Under the pieces are notes generated by a model. It saw only the letters and a list, made by a program, of their open reading frames with translations, did not search any database and was not told the DNA's origin. Both the position numbers and the translations under genes were made by a program. This document shows, one piece after another, positions 34,733-46,201 of a stretch of DNA of 64,000 bases. Within the stretch, counting starts at the first letter, position 1; every line of letters begins with the position of its first letter. Source of the DNA: Clarkia xantiana subsp. parviflora (taxonomy: Eukaryota; Streptophyta; Magnoliopsida; Myrtales; Onagraceae). The stretch spans positions 5,416,839 to 5,480,838 of the forward strand of contig JAPTYO010000015.1 in the NCBI GenBank assembly GCA_036873135.1. Direction: 5' to 3'.

Positions 34733-35190
34733 GGCAAAAGGACAGCTGGACGGATTCGATCTGGACCGTTGAAGATGAAACGACTCTATCTTGATCGCCG
34801 AAATTATAGGGACGGTACGGAAGAAATGTTAGTGACGTAATGAGTACTTTTTCAGAAAAGCAGCAGTCACGCCGGTTGGGGCGTCGTTTCGTTATCCCCA
34901 GCGTTTAATGCTGCAGTAATCGAGGAGTCTCCTCGGATTTGGCAACTGTCCTTAGAGTCTAAGGAGTTATGAATGAGAAGCTCTGTTATTCAAGAATTAT
35001 GCCTAAGGCAAAAGCCTCCGATGGAGATATCGGGAGGTCTGAAGACAAAAGCCTCTGATAGCAATATCGGGAGGTCTGAAGACAAAAGCCTCTGATAGCA
35101 ATATCGGGAGGTATGGAGATAAAAGCCTCCGATGATGAGGTCGGGGGGTTTGGAATTGAAAGACACGACGGACTGCAAGTCCCCCATGTC

Positions 35191-35201
35191 TTGGGGGCAA
35201 A
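35191..35201 (+). promoter_or_regulatory. A1 polypurine tract
   Basis: ttgggggcaaa directly precedes the 3' LTR start TGATGGG. The reverse complement occupies the same position in A2 (48723-48733) and, with changes, in A3 (58880-58890). Confidence 0.8.
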
Positions 35202-35249
35202 TGATGGGTTCCGATGTAATCGTTAGCCCCGTTAACAGTCAATAGTCGG
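35202..35249 (+). repeat. A1 3' LTR, first part
   Basis: Identical to the first 48 bases of the 5' LTR except a-to-t at 35246. It is broken by B1 after the 5-bp target gtcgg (35245-35249). Confidence 0.9.
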
Positions 35250-36033
35250 TGATGGATTAATGTCCAATTCGGGTTCATATTTACATTTCGGGCCTCGTAA
35301 ACGTGTCGAAAATTACATCTCGGTTTAAAAAAACCTCCCACGGTATCAAAACGGTCCGGAAGCGCGTAAACGCGCGTCCGGATTGCAATGCAATCCGGAC
35401 GTTCGGATTGCATTGCAACCCGGACGTCCGGGTTGCGCGGCAATCCGGACCTCGCCGAATTGCCCAAATTCGACGAGGTCCAGATTACCTTACGGGTATC
35501 GCGCGACTACCGTATCCGCGATTACCGTTGCGTGTAGAGAAGTCAAGTTCGCACATTACCAATATGGATGACGGTTACCGGATGATCTTGAACCGTCATC
35601 AAACCGCTCTAAAACCGGGTCCGGTCCCAAGAAAGCCTATAAATAGGAGGTCTTGGCCACCCATTTTCACACATTCTCTCATTTGCCCAACTTTGGTATT
35701 TTGAGCTCTGACTTCTCTCTAGAAATTCTCTCTCTCTAGAAATTACCTTTTTACCCTTATAGTGACTTAAGCATCGGAGAGGGCTCCGCTAGCACCACCC
35801 CCCTCTCCGTGCTAGCATTGGTCCTTGGTGCAGGATCCGACGCTTGAGACACAACCTTGCCGAGTCACAACCTTACCGAGTCCCAGCCTTACCGAATCAC
35901 AGCCATGCCGAGACACAATCCTCATACGGGAGCAAGTCTGAACACTCGTTAGTGGCCCAACCTCCGACGGAAGGATCACAGCCCGCACAACCACAGACGC
36001 ATCCTTACGACCTTGTTCAATCCGGACGCAACA
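35250..36033 (+). repeat. B1 5' LTR (784 bp)
   Basis: Starts TGATGGATTAATG and ends CGGACGCAACA. A TATA box, TATAAATA, lies at 35638-35645. U3 holds a chain of hairpins built from ccggattgc and gcaatccgg (35365-35480). R/U5 contains 'gcatcggagagggctcc' and short cacaaccttgccgagt-type repeats (35850-35910). Confidence 0.92.
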
Positions 36034-36034
36034 T

Positions 36035-36051
36035 TGGCGCCGTCTACGTGA
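36035..36051 (+). promoter_or_regulatory. B1 primer-binding site
   Basis: tggcgccgtctacgtga begins after one spacer base. The first eleven bases match the A1 site and the rest differ. The tRNA is not assigned. Confidence 0.7.
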
Positions 36052-36083
36052 TTCGAACAACAAGCTACCGTACCGCAGAAATC

Positions 36084-39000
36084 ATGACGAGTGATCACAA
36101 CCCTCCCGAAGAGGTGAAAAACCCAAGGAAAAGGCCCGAGCGCCCTAGGAAATCCCCAGCAAACAAAAGAGCAGGAGGTCAAGCTCCAGCTGGGAGCCAG
36201 TCGGGACCCTCCCACATCCCAAGAGCTACTTCCATAGCTTCATCCATACCGACTGACAATGTGCCCAACGCACAGCGCAGAGAGCCAAGGGACAAACATC
36301 ACGCATATCCACCTGGTTTCGAACCAGAAACACACGAAGATGAATCCCAAATGCCGCAAGGCGAACAAAGAACAGGGACAAACCCGATGCCCACCGTTAC
36401 TCCAGCGATGATGGCTGCGCTGGAAGAGTAAGTCGCATTCCGCGAGTCTCTAAAAAACCAAGGATACGCAGCTCAGCCACCTCCGGCCAACCAACAGTAT
36501 ACTGCGCCAGCAAGAGAGATGTCGCAAGACACTACTCGCTACGGCAATCCTTTCCAGGGCAGGAACCAACACGCAAGATATGAACCTGCACGGTCATACA
36601 CTCCTTTCCAAGGAGCCCAACAATTGAGGAACGATAGGCAGCCCCCATTCTACCACCCACAACAGCCAACAAGAGATGATCCTTTTCAGGCCACAAGCAG
36701 GGATCAATCTGACATCTACCACAACAATGGTCAGCAAAATCCTTCAACAGGATATGCCGAACCGGTAAAAGGGTTTACCGCTGAGATGTTAGAAGAAATG
36801 GTGGAGAAGAAGATGAAGGAAGCAAAGATGAAGGGTATGCACGCTCTTGAAGAAAGGGCGTCACATCCATTCGCTGACCACTTGATGGACAGTCGCGTCC
36901 CAGACGCACTGTATCGAATTGGAGGGGTCCTCTACCGAGGAAAAGGAGACCCAGTTGAACACGTGCAAAAGCACGAGGCCTCTCTGCTAGGCAGAACGAA
37001 AAACCCACACCATTTCGCAATGACGTTTTCACAAACTCTTGCCGGGACAGCAGCACACTGGTTCTTCTCACTGCCACGCGGAAGCGTTACTTCATGGGCA
37101 GACCTAAAGGCTAAGTTCATTCAACGATACATGGGCGAGCGCACATTGTTGAAAGGGGCAAACGCTCTGGATGACGTTCAACAACAAAACGAAGAGTCTC
37201 TTGCCGACTACTACGTCCACTTCAATCAGAACATCTCTGACATTCAGGGGTACCTGACTGAAGGAGAAATTGTCCGAGCATTCATTCGAAACCTCGGATG
37301 AAGAGGCAATGCCCTAGCTGAAAAAATGGCAAAACGCCCAGCGGAATCCATGGAAGAATTAGCCGCAAGACTCAAAGAATACATAGACCTTGAAAGATTC
37401 AGAAGCCAGAACAAGGCAAAAATCGCTGCAGCAAAGGCAAAAGATAATCCAAAGCAGAACCAACCAAAACCACACTCAAGTGGTCAACAAGGAAGACATT
37501 GGCAACCTCAGCCGAAAAGACCTTTCCAAGGGGATTTTCAGAAGCCAAAGGAAGTAAATCTTGCCGACTGCATCCCTCTGAATGCCCCGCTGTCTGTAAT
37601 TTTGAAAGAAATGAAGGACGCGAATATGTGGAAGGAGCCAAACAACTTCAGGAAAGGCCCATTGGGAAGAGACAAGGACAAGTGGTGTGAAAACCACGAA
37701 GTCTTCGGCCATGAGACCGATAGCTGCGTCAGTCTACGCTTCCGAATCAACAACTTCGTCCTCAAGGGCGAATTGAAGCAATTTGTTGATCAGGGAAACA
37801 ACCCCCCGAGAAAGGCTCAACCAGAGTCGTCAAAAAGAGGAAACAAGGGAAAAGAGAAGGTCAATGACAACCCTCCGCCAGCCAAGCGAGGTGTAATCAA
37901 CGTCATACACGGAGGGCCTGCCGCCGGAGGACAAGTATCTAATGCTCGGGACATTTATGCATCCCAAGCAGCAACACTGCCGAAGTACGGAAAGCGCAAA
38001 CAACCCGAACAAGAAGACACAGTCATCCAATTCTCTAGGGAAGACTTAAAGCATATCGTTTACCCCCACGATGATGCTTTAGTCATTACCATGGACATTG
38101 ACGGGTACGATGTGAAAAGAATTCTTGTGGATGGTGGAAGTTCTGCTGACATTCTACATGTCAGAGTCCTGGAGCAACTAGGAAAATCTGTCAAGGACTT
38201 GTCCCCAGGAACCTTCTCATTAGTCAGCTTCGCAGGAGCAGCTACACAACCCCTGGGTACAATCACACTTCCTGTCATCCTTGGCCAGGGGTGGAGAGCA
38301 TTGCATGTCAACGTCACTTTCGTAGTTGTAGAATCTCTCGGAGCCTATAACGGAATCTTGGGACGAACAACGATCAATCCCTATGTGATCGTTCCCTCCA
38401 CCGTCCACCAAAAGATGAAATTCCCGACGGAACATGGGATTGGGGAAGTGCTTGGCGATCAGATAACCGCAAGACGTTGTTACGTCAATGCCTTGAGAGC
38501 AAAACACCAATATCATGTGGCCATGGTAAATTCCTTCAAGAGGCAGAAAGTTGTCGATGAAAGAAAGAAGCAATTGATGGAACAAGCTGTTACAGTTTGG
38601 AACCAACAAGGAAGCATCCAGTTCTCACCATGGCACCAGATTTGGCTCGTTTGGCAGGGAGAAGACGAGCCAATCATGGAATACTTCACCAGATTTGCCT
38701 CCAACGCCTCAACCGCGAGAGCAACAAGAGAAGAAGTGATAAGCTTGTTCTATGCAAACATGAACACCAAATCTTTCCTTCTCTTTGGACGAACTCATGG
38801 ATGGCAAACAACAAAAACCATGGCAGATCTAAAGGATAAGCTTGAGACAGCAGTCTTATGCAAACAAGAACTGAGGTGGGGTACACCCCTCAGTTGGGAC
38901 ATAGGAGTTCGAGCAAGAATGAACAAGCAGGAAGACACAAGCATTGATATCAACAACATCTTCACACCGCTAAACACGGTGGCCGAAGACATTTACGTCA

Positions 39001-39143
39001 ACCTCCTGGAAAACAAGCTCCCAAGTCCGCTTGTCCCGGAGACAGCTTTCTTGGGAAATAACATCAGAGAATGGTGCAAGTATCATAAAACTTGGGGGCA
39101 TAACACAAACATGTGTCCACCATTAAACTGGGAAATTGAATAA
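36084..39143 (+). pseudogene. B1 gag-protease-gag' frame (two in-frame stops), no RT
   Basis: A single frame of 1019 codons from ATG 36084 to TAA 39141-39143 is interrupted by TAA 36429-36431 and TGA 37299-37301. Gag has 'HWFFSLPRGSVTSWADL' (about residue 330), 'ESLADYYVHFN' and a zinc knuckle [14 protein letters not shown] near 535. Protease follows (VDGGSSAD, D at 683; ILGRTTINP). Where RT should start, residues about 833-1019 resemble gag again: '[15 protein letters not shown]', '[15 protein letters not shown]', and a second knuckle [14 protein letters not shown] near 998. The frame stops just after this. The usual partners would be pol enzymes made in the same polyprotein; here they must come in trans. 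The start was chosen because it is the first ATG after the primer site in this frame. Confidence 0.85.
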
Positions 39144-39948
39144 TGCATTACGCTAGGTGCATTAAGGATATTTGTTGCAACCAACTATGCGACATCGTCA
39201 TCAAACCAGCCATAATGAAACGGGAGAAACAGCTATCTTTTAGATTACTTTGCGTATTCCTAGTTCTTCTAGTATAATCAATGTAAATACACGCAAGTAT
39301 CTAATAAAATCAATCTACATTTGTAGGTACACACCTATCTCTTGCACGATATTCTTTGGATTAAACGCGAAGCAACTAAACTACGCGATTATTATCTACA
39401 TCAATAATCCAAGAAATTATGACATGTGCAAGCAAAATCTATCACGCGTTATGACAACGTTTATCTTCAACAACAATTCACCCATATGGATGACCACATA
39501 AAAAGACATCATCATAGAGTCAAACACTTGGAGTTAAACCCAAGACACTTTCAAAAACAACATATTGCAAATACACACAATGGATGATATTTGCATACTT
39601 ACACCAACAAGGAGTTTATTTCTCCATTCACAAATCAACATCTACATCGAGGCGTTGACAACACAAAGCAATGACGCAGTATTCACAAGCCAACTCATAA
39701 GACGCAAGTACAACTTGCGGATTATCTACAAAAAAGGAACTTATAGCAATTCTCTACTCAAAGAAACGACTACTCAAAGAGCCGTCACCAATAAGCAATA
39801 TCTTGGATTAACACCAAGACCTACTATCAAAGGGGGCATGTTTACTTCTAAGAGACATCTCTTTTCAGAAGCAAATCCTCATATTCATAGCCATTCCCTG
39901 GATTTAGAACAGGATGGGCAAGTACAATAACAGGGCTGACCACCCTAC
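39144..39948 (+). other. B1 internal non-coding region
   Basis: Where pol would normally lie. No RT, RNase H or integrase motif in any frame; short AT-rich frames only. Confidence 0.6.
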
Positions 39949-40376
39949 ATAGCGGATGTCCTCTGTTTAGACGACAATCCCATGTTACGAATTCCTGGTA
40001 TGGGTTCACTCTTCATAGCGGATGTCCTCTGTTTAGACGACAATCCCATTTTACGAATTCCTGGTATGGATTCACTCTTCATAGCGGATGTCCTCTGTTT
40101 AGACGACAATCCCATTTTACGAATTCCTGGTATGAGTTCACTCTGCATAGCGGATGTCCTCTGTTTAGACGAAAATCCCATGTTACGAATTCCTGGTATG
40201 GGTTCACTCTTTATAGTGGATGTCCTCTGTTTAGACGACAATCCCATGTTACGAATTCCTGGTATGGGTTCACTCTACATAGCGGATGTCCTCTGCTTAG
40301 ACGACAATCCCATGCTACGAATTCCTGGTATGGGTTCACCCTTTACAGCGGAAGTCCTCTTACTAGACGACAATTC
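39949..40376 (+). repeat. B1 tandem array, about 63-bp unit, nearly seven copies
   Basis: The units share 'gcggatgtcctctgtttag', 'acgacaatcccat' and 'cgaattcctggtatgg'. The period is 21 codons, so frames stay open on both strands. A diverged single unit is present in B2 near 8938-8976. Confidence 0.9.
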
Positions 40377-41159
40377 CGTACTACAGACTTTCAAAGCCGT
40401 GATGCGTGATTCCTGGACGCAGGAAACATGCATCACAATTCATAATCTCAAAAGTGCTACATGGTCCCTGGACGCAGGAATCATGTATCACAAATATTTT
40501 TACCAAATATTTTGTCAAATACTTTATAAAATATTTTATGTATCAAACTCTTTGCCAAACATTTTATCAAACGAGGATTTCAATGTTCACAAAACATTCT
40601 TTCAAAACCCAAAAATGTTTTAGGTATGCTTCCCCAACGCGGGTTGATACACGCTGGCAGGTGCGCACCCTGTTTAAAACTCATAAAATTTACAAGTAGA
40701 GTCTTGTAAAACGTCGCCTTAGAGTGGAACTGAGAGACGGTATAAACTAGTATCTTGCTCAAGCAAAGATAACACATTGCAAACATACTACTTGTTAAGT
40801 CGCTATACGCGAATCACTTGACAAATTTCAAACGATATAGTGTCAAGCTATGCAAGAAGACGTACAACATGCACAACGCATCGTACAAACAATCTTGAAT
40901 CAAAAGTGGCTATCAGTCACGATTACGGGGACTACGTTTACACTACTAGTCATCCGGGTCCAGGAAACACAGTAAGCGATAACGGTATGAAATATTACTA
41001 ACAAGTTATCATGTAAACTGCTGTGTATAAAACAGGTTCATACGACGTAGTTCAAAGCGAACAAGTCACAAACAACAACTCCAACAAGTTTCTAAACATA
41101 GAAGCCGAGGGGCAAACGAGCTCATAGACAAGTTCAACACATCGAAAAGATGACACAAA
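40377..41159 (+). other. B1 non-coding region between array and antisense gene
   Basis: No coding evidence. The block near 40706-40750 matches the 215-bp repeat of B2, and 40985-41060 matches B2 at 10085-10150. Confidence 0.5.
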
Positions 41160-43506
41160 TCAAAGGAGTCCATCATCCCTAACAGGGCTGGGCGGAACAG
41201 GCAGATGTTGCACATTAGTGCCGCCACCATCTTCTCCAAACAAAAATGCAAACTCAGATGTTGCAGTATCTAAGCGACGAAACTCGGCAACTTGCCCAAC
41301 AGCAGACTCCGCATATGGCCCTAACTTGTCAAAAGGAAAGCCAGGAGCAAGAATACTCACTCTACGAATAAAGTCCTCAGCAAACTCGCTGAGCATAGGA
41401 GTGGCCTTCGCTGTAGCAGTAGCAGTAACTGCGCTATCAAATCCGGGAGTAGAAGGGAACTTGCTAAGTCCCTCTTCAATGCCAGCCTTCATCTCTGCCT
41501 CACGAACTTTCCGGCAGGCAACCTTGTGCTTACCCGCGTTATCAGAAATTTCCTTCTCAATGGCGGCGTTCTCAGATTCAAGCTGAACAAGGCTGGCATG
41601 ATCAGACTCATAACGAGCATCAAAATCCGTCTTCTTCAATGAAAGACGGCGCACTTCATCCTTAGCTTCCTCAAGCTCCTTGGACAAAGTGGCAGCTTTG
41701 TCAGCAATGACACGGTTCTCCTGAACAAGCTCTAACATGAAAGAGGCCATGTGCACCATGTCGGAAATAACCTGAAAACAAGGAAACAATAAACATACAT
41801 GTTCGGGAACAACGAACATAGCGAAGTGGAAAAAAGATACTCACTGGAGTGAATCCAGAAAACGATCTCTCAACAAATGTTCGTGCTTCCTCGTCACTCG
41901 AGGGTCGGACAACTCGATCACCAGGAGGAATAGATCGATGAATAACACGCACGCCAACTTCAGGCATGCTCAGCTGGGAGTTCTTGGGAAAAGTAACATC
42001 TCCTGCCACGTACGGCATCCACTTACCATCTGAAATATCACCATCCAAAGGACGAAGCAAACCCGCACGTCCAAGTGGCGGGATCGCTACATGTAAACCA
42101 AGCAGCGTTATGCAAAAGCCTAAAATAAAGCATATAAAGGCACAGAATCAAGTGTCCAGCTTATACCAGAAAGAAGAGAACGTTCTACCTCGGACCGCTC
42201 CTTCGAGCGGGGGGCAGACAACGCATCCTCGCTACCGCCAACTTCCTTCCCTTTATGGCAGGAAGGAGTTGGAACGGTCACAGTAGTCTTCGGACGCTTT
42301 GAACTGCTCGAAGAACGCGCCCCAGTGGTGGACCGTTTGGAAGAGTCAGGAGCAGCAACAACGCGGTCAGTAACAAGCGCCGTACGACCTGCAAGTAGCA
42401 TACAAAGTTACAACCCAACTGAGAAAATAAAAGATTATTCTCTCAAAAAAAGCTATCTACCTTTACCGCGTCCAGAAGCTGCTGATGATCCAGAAGCAAA
42501 TGGAGGAACGATCCTCCCGCTAGAAGCAATCTTGCGAGCGGCCGCCGTCTGCAAAGACGAGCTTTTTCCGTCAAACCAACCTACAGTGCAACACGGTAGA
42601 AAGTTATAAAAGTGATCAACATACCGAAGTTGCAGAAGGGAGCACATGGATCCCAGCATCAATCAATTCTTGATCGGATGCACGCAATGAGCAAGTAAAG
42701 CTGCGCGATTGTTGACAACGATATATCTGCTTTATCACTTCCTTATCCGACGTGGAGAGTTCCCGAAAAGCAGGCGCGGGATCAAATTTCTGAACGTACT
42801 CGACATCCCAAGTCGTCCCCGCATCATGAACAAAGAAGTAATGATGCCGCCAATGGTCGGCAGACCGATCCGCGGTAGCGACTAATCGATAACTAGGATC
42901 CCACTTGGCTTCCCCAAGACCAAGTGCCTCAAAACCATCGCTCTGCAAGTTCGGCCAACGAACTTTCACACCGCATAATCCCGCTGAGTCTGAACTCTTG
43001 AGCTGGTAGAAACAGCGAAAGAGGGTGCGAGAATAACGCCAGGATTGCTTGTGAAGCAACACTCTGAAACAAGTCCATACTCTAATCCCGTTGGGTGCAA
43101 GATCTAAAGGGGAAATCCCATATCCGCTACAGAGATCAACCAAGTCGGAACAGTAGGGAAACCGCAAACCCTCTCAAACGTGTGATGTGTACACCACGGA
43201 TAAATCTACAGGCGGAGAAGTAGCATCTCCCAGACTGCTATCAGGAAGTACCTCAAAGGGGTAAAAAGCCTCGGTACAAGCATCGAGTCCGGAAGCACTC
43301 GCATACAAGGCAAACAGGGATCTATCCAAGCGGTTAGTATAATACCTAACCAACGCCTCAGTCTCTCCAGTGGGAGGTACCCCAACAGCTGTCCCCTCAT
43401 CAGTATCTAAAAAACTATCTGCCAGCAAGACCGGGTCTACGTCCAAATCATCCTCTATATCGGAATTAAAGGGAGTCTGCAATAGAGAAGTGGTGAACTT
43501 ACTCAT
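41160..43506 (-). pseudogene. B1 antisense gene: acidic N-terminus, transposase-like domain, basic linker, coiled coil
   Basis: This is a minus-strand gene parallel to that of A1 but strongly diverged. It may begin at ATG 43506-43504 with an acidic N-terminus. After TGA 43176-43174 the same frame continues into 'LRFPYCSDLVDLC', 'GIRVWTCFRVLL' and 'WRYSRTLFRCFYQLK' (43155-43005), the same pattern as A1. Candidate GT-AG introns lie at about 42624-42583, 42465-42390 and before 41780. A basic linker with SSSSKRPKT (about 42310) and a coiled coil with 'LSKELEEAKDEVRRLSLKK' (41700-41640) follow, then a hydrophobic C-terminal segment ending at 41160. One stop is certain; whether splicing avoids it cannot be judged. 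Function is unknown. Confidence 0.7.
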
Positions 43507-43584
43507 TGTATCACCGCGATCAAAGGGAAGGAAGCTCCGCAAGAAGTTACTACAATCCCATAACCTGCAAGAAGCAATCGACAT

Positions 43585-43990
43585 CAATGCGCGTATCAAA
43601 GTTAACGCGCGTATCAACATCAAAGCGCGTATTAACGCGCGTATCAACATCAATGCGCGTATCAAAGTTAACGCGCGTATCAACATCAATGCGCGTATCA
43701 AAGTTAACGCGCGTATCAACATCAACGCGCGTATCAAAGTTAACGCGCGTATCGAAGTTAACGCGCGTATCAACATCAATGCGCGTATCAAAGTTAACGC
43801 GCGTATCAACATCAAAGCGCGTATCAAAGTTAACGCGCGTATCAACATCAATGCGCGTATCAAAGTTAACGCGTGTATCAACATCAATGCGCGTATCGAA
43901 GTTAACGCGCGTATCAACATCAATGCGTGTATCCAAGTTAACGCGCGTATCAACATCAACGCGCGTATCAAAGTCAATACGAGTATCAAA
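43585..43990 (-). repeat. B1 tandem array, 36-bp unit (two 18-bp halves), about 11 copies
   Basis: The units are 'gcgcgtatcaaagttaac' followed by 'gcgcgtatcaacatcaat', with a few single-base variants. The period is a multiple of three and the unit lacks stops in several frames, so long frames occur on both strands (for example 43370-44176 plus and 44010-43174 minus). The array lies just upstream of the antisense ATG. Confidence 0.92.
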
Positions 43991-44010
43991 AAGTCAACGC
44001 ACGTGACCAA

Positions 44011-45403
44011 GTTCCATGCACATAGTAAAGTGGGTTCGTACCATAGAAGGAATCAACGTCCTAAGGAGTTATCATGCAAACGGGGGATTAACGCGACAAA
44101 CCGTAAGAATCGGACGCGGCAACGCTTAAGGAAAATTTTTCTCTACGGCATCAAGACGACAAATGACTATGCCTAAAGATACTGGGCAATCCCCGTCAAC
44201 CAAAAACCCGCCAAGAAGGAAAATCATGCATATTGACCCACGAAGATACGGGGAATTATACATCAAATACCCATGGAAATGGAAAATCGCCTAAATTATG
44301 GACAAACGACGATAATGATGGCAATCAATCAGCAATTACTCGACGTATAAACATCAACAAGCAGTCCCACACGTCGACAACGAAAAATGACTTAAACAAA
44401 CGACAATATGGTGACATCGACATTCAAGCTGAAGCTGTCCTAAAAATTCGAGTTTCCAAATCACCTCAAAACGAGACGTAAGGTATTCCAATGGACTCCC
44501 CTCGTCGAGACGATTCCGGAAAGGTAAGGACCGTAACGAGGCGAGGCCGGGAAGGCGGCGCGTGGGCCACACGCTCCGGCGAAGGTGTCTCTCACGCGGC
44601 GGCGCATGAGGGCGCGTGCGGGGTCTTCTGGCGGCTCCGAAGGTGGCGCTGGAATCCTTGGGACGAACCGAGTCGAATGATGGTGTCAACTTCCAAAAAC
44701 AAGCCAAAAATCAGACTCGAAACTGTCAAAACGTATCTAGGCTCCACGACGGCAAAGAAATTTTGCACACAAAAGCAATTTCGGGAAAGGGTGAATGAAT
44801 TACCTGCAAAGGGAATGAAATTGTGAACTTCCAAGGTGCTGGAAGGATAAATGGGGATGTGTGTATTTACTAATCCCAAATAGATGCTTTGTGGATAAGG
44901 ATCAAAGGATTAGTTTACCTACACTCAAGACTAAACCCCTATGGTATACTCTACCCTCTCCTCTTAAAATATCTACTCCTATGCATGTCTTGACATTGCA
45001 CGTATCAAATCCATTACTATACACGTATGTTGCAATCACATGATTCATGATTCGGTAATCACTTAGTCATTTTAGAAACGTACGATTTCTATTTCTTGTA
45101 CTACGTAATTACAATCTTGCCATGACTATTACTTATGTATGCATGTTGATAGAGACATGTTCGCATAGTGTATTATCAATTGCCTATGTCTCCGACGATA
45201 ACCATACTTGCGCATATACACTTCCTATTGCACTAACCATGATAATAGGAAACAAAGTAATTCGGTCGAAAAATCATATGACGAACGAAATCAAGATGCT
45301 TGTGTCCGACCAACGATCAAAACCGAAAGGTCAGCGTCAAACTCAAATTGGACAAATATCCTAACTTAAAATAGAGTCAAGAAAGGTTCTAAACCGTTAC
45401 TTG
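44011..45403 (+). other. B1 3' non-coding region with GC-rich island
   Basis: No gene recognised. The island at 44490-44650 is GC-rich and would lie upstream of the antisense gene, possibly part of its promoter or leader. The last 90 bases match B2 before its polypurine tract. Confidence 0.5.
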
Positions 45404-45416
45404 ACTCGGGGGCAAG
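45404..45416 (+). promoter_or_regulatory. B1 polypurine tract
   Basis: actcgggggcaag abuts the LTR start TGATGG; the same motif precedes the B2 3' LTR. Confidence 0.8.
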
Positions 45417-46201
45417 TGATGGATAAATGTCCAATTCGGGTTCGTATTTACATTTCGGGCCTCGTAAACGTGTTGAAAATTACATCTCGGTTTAAAAACA
45501 CCTCCCACTGTATCAAAACGGTCCGGAAGCGCGTAAACGCGCGTCCGGATTGCAATGCAACGTCCGGGTTGCAATGCAATCCGGAGGTCCGGGTTGCGCG
45601 GCAATCCGGACCTCGCCGAATTGCCCAAATTCGACGAGGTCCGGATTACCTTACGGGTATCGCGCGACTACCGTATCCGCGATTACCGTTGCGTGTAGAG
45701 AAGTCAAGTTCGCACATTACCAATATGGATGACGGTTACCGCATGATCTTGAACCGTCATCAAACCGCTCTAAAACCGGGTCCGGTCCCAAGAAAGCCTA
45801 TAAATAGGAGGTCTTGGCCACCCATTTTCACACATTCTCTCATTTGCCCAACTTTGGTATTTTGAGCTCTGACTTCTCTCTAGAAATTCTCTCTCTCTAG
45901 AAATTACCTTTTTACCCTTATAGTGACTTAAGCATCGGAGAGGGCTCCGCTAGCACCACCCCCCCCCCCCCTCTCCATGCTAGCATTGGTCCTTGGTGCA
46001 GGATCCGACGCTTGAGACACAACCTTGCCGAGTCACAACCTTACCGAGTCCCAGCCTTACCGAATCACAGCCATGCCGAGACACAATCCTCATACGGGAG
46101 CAAGTCTGAACACTCGTTAGTGGCCCAACCTCCGACGGAAGGATCACAGCCCGCACAACCACAGACGCATCCTTATGACCTTGTTCAATCCGGACGCAAC
46201 A
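45417..46201 (+). repeat. B1 3' LTR (785 bp)
   Basis: Matches the 5' LTR with about a dozen substitutions by eye, a deletion within the U3 hairpin chain near 45560, and a longer C-run (45958-45970). It ends CGGACGCAACA. Confidence 0.92.

Larger units (their letters stand above)
35250..46201 (+). mobile_element. B1: complete family B element nested in the A1 3' LTR
   Basis: LTRs lie at 35250-36033 and 45417-46201. Target repeats are gtcgg and gacgg (one base different). Inside are a primer site, a gag-protease frame that ends in a second gag-like module, non-coding DNA with two tandem arrays, an antisense gene, and a polypurine tract. No RT, RNase H or integrase was seen on either strand in the 9.4-kb interior, so movement would need proteins from another element. 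It is younger than A1, since it interrupts it. Confidence 0.92.

Noticed and set aside
35003..35704. Frames on both strands in the B1 5' LTR and the A1 end
   Set aside because: They cross LTR boundaries and palindromes, and recur in the 3' LTR as non-coding sequence.
43370..44176. Plus-strand frames of 166-268 codons across the 36-bp array
   Set aside because: The repeat unit has no stops in several frames; content is repetitive and no domain exists outside the array.
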